From Clostridia bacterium (GTDB taxonomy: Bacteria > Bacillota > Clostridia > Oscillospirales > RGIG577): a DNA stretch of 5,588 nucleotides. Position 1 is the stretch's first letter. Each line of letters starts with the position of its first letter. The translations under genes were made by a program, and so were the position numbers. The stretch spans positions 1-5,588 of the forward strand of contig JAFOLN010000313.1 in assembly GCA_017419325.1 (NCBI GenBank). The letters are read 5' to 3'. This document shows, piece after piece, positions 5,100-5,588 of this stretch. Under the pieces are notes generated by a model, which was given only the letters and a program-made list of their open reading frames with translations, was not told the DNA's origin and searched no databases.

Positions 5100-5588
5100 C
5101 TATTTTATTTCCAAAATCTTAATTTTATCGGATGACAGCCCCGTCTGCGTTACGGCTATGTCCTTAAGCTGGGCTATCTGCGTCTTTTCTAGGCCGTCGG
5201 CCTTTACGGTGAGCGTTATGCTGCCGTCGGATATGTATGCAACGCAGTCGGGAAAGCCCTTGGCCCTTACAAGGTTTTCAACGGAGGCCTCCTTCTCTAT
5301 CGCGTCGGCCATGGCTGAAAGCCTGTCGGCGGCGCCTTTGTCCTCGGCCGACAGCTCCTTGTTTGCGATTATCTCCTTAAGGAGCATGGCCGCCTCATCG
5401 CGGCTCTTCTGGCGCGTAAGACGCGCCTCGGATATCTGCGGGTCCGTGCTTTCGGCTTTTTTCTCATCCTTCGCGCCGAGACCCGGCGATGAAACCTCGG
5501 CGGTCTCTCCCAGCACCGTGGGCGCGGGGCTCACCGTTTCGGTCACCTCGAACATGCCGTTTGTATCAGTATATACTACATTGAGGTA
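5100..5588 (-). CDS. spoIIIAH: Stage III sporulation protein AH (SpoIIIAH), N-terminus missing
   Basis: The frame is open to the right edge. The visible part has 162 residues, beginning YLNVVYTDTNGMF, and ends in TAG. The ATG at 5555 is internal: the residues before it (YLNVVY) look like the end of the N-terminal membrane helix, as in other clostridial SpoIIIAH proteins. After this comes a Pro/Ser/Glu-rich linker (about 14-50), then the conserved ring-forming domain: an Arg-rich helix 'EARLTRQKSRDEA', 'AEDKGAADRLSAMADAIEKE', 'VENLVRAKGFPDCVAYISDG' and the strand 'SITLTVKADGL', ending 'SSDKIKILEIK'. In Bacillus, SpoIIIAH sits in the mother-cell membrane, and its domain, related to YscJ/FliF, pairs with forespore SpoIIQ to form a channel linking the two cells. 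It is normally the last gene of spoIIIAA-AH, so the rest of that operon is expected beyond the right edge. Identification by the domain and by the following Asp23 gene is fairly confident. Confidence 0.85.
   Translation of the reverse strand, partial: YLNVVYTDTNGMFEVTETVSPAPTVLGETAEVSSPGLGAKDEKKAESTDPQISEARLTRQKSRDEAAMLLKEIIANKELSAEDKGAADRLSAMADAIEKEASVENLVRAKGFPDCVAYISDGSITLTVKADGLEKTQIAQLKDIAVTQTGLSSDKIKILEIK

Noticed and set aside
5553..5555. ATG at 5555 as the start of SpoIIIAH
   Set aside because: The frame stays open to the right edge, no ribosome site precedes it, and the preceding residues (YLNVVY) look like the end of the N-terminal membrane helix.

Overview
The window looks like chromosomal DNA from an endospore-forming member of the Clostridia. 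The main evidence is the C-terminal part of SpoIIIAH, a protein of the mother cell-forespore channel, followed directly by an Asp23/Gls24-family gene. That gene pair is familiar from Firmicutes genomes. Coding regions are fairly GC-rich, the gene-free gaps are AT-rich, Shine-Dalgarno sequences are strong, ATA (Ile) codons are frequent, and two genes appear to start with TTG. I cannot name the genus.

Layout from left to right. The end of a plus-strand gene (1-819, cut by the left edge) encodes a protein with a stalk / copper-amine-oxidase-N-like segment, and a strong terminator closes it. Every other gene is on the minus strand, read from right to left: SpoIIIAH (5100-5588, cut by the right edge), an Asp23/Gls24 protein with an acidic tail (4521-5012), a cytoplasmic SGNH/GDSL hydrolase (3709-4446), asparaginyl-tRNA synthetase asnS (2189-3583) and an MFS transporter (866-2125). 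The MFS gene and the stalk-domain gene converge on the hairpin at 833-862.

Transcription units. SpoIIIAH, Asp23 and the hydrolase form a co-directional series. The Asp23 gene may have its own extended -10 promoter. A strong intrinsic terminator (3663-3700) ends the series after the hydrolase. asnS then has its own near-consensus promoter (TTGTAT-17-TATAAT) with a leader of only about 33 nt, too short for a T-box. The MFS gene follows asnS across a gap of 63 bases that holds a hairpin but no promoter I can see, so it is probably expressed by readthrough from asnS.

Nothing here amounts to a new defence, mobile or RNA-based system. I see no CRISPR array, tRNA, rRNA, transposase or integrase. 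The points worth a second look are modest: the gene neighbourhood after spoIIIAH, the acidic Asp23 tail, the two TTG starts, the asnS control region, hairpins whose T-tracts face the wrong way, and a possible second stalk-like segment in the leftmost protein.
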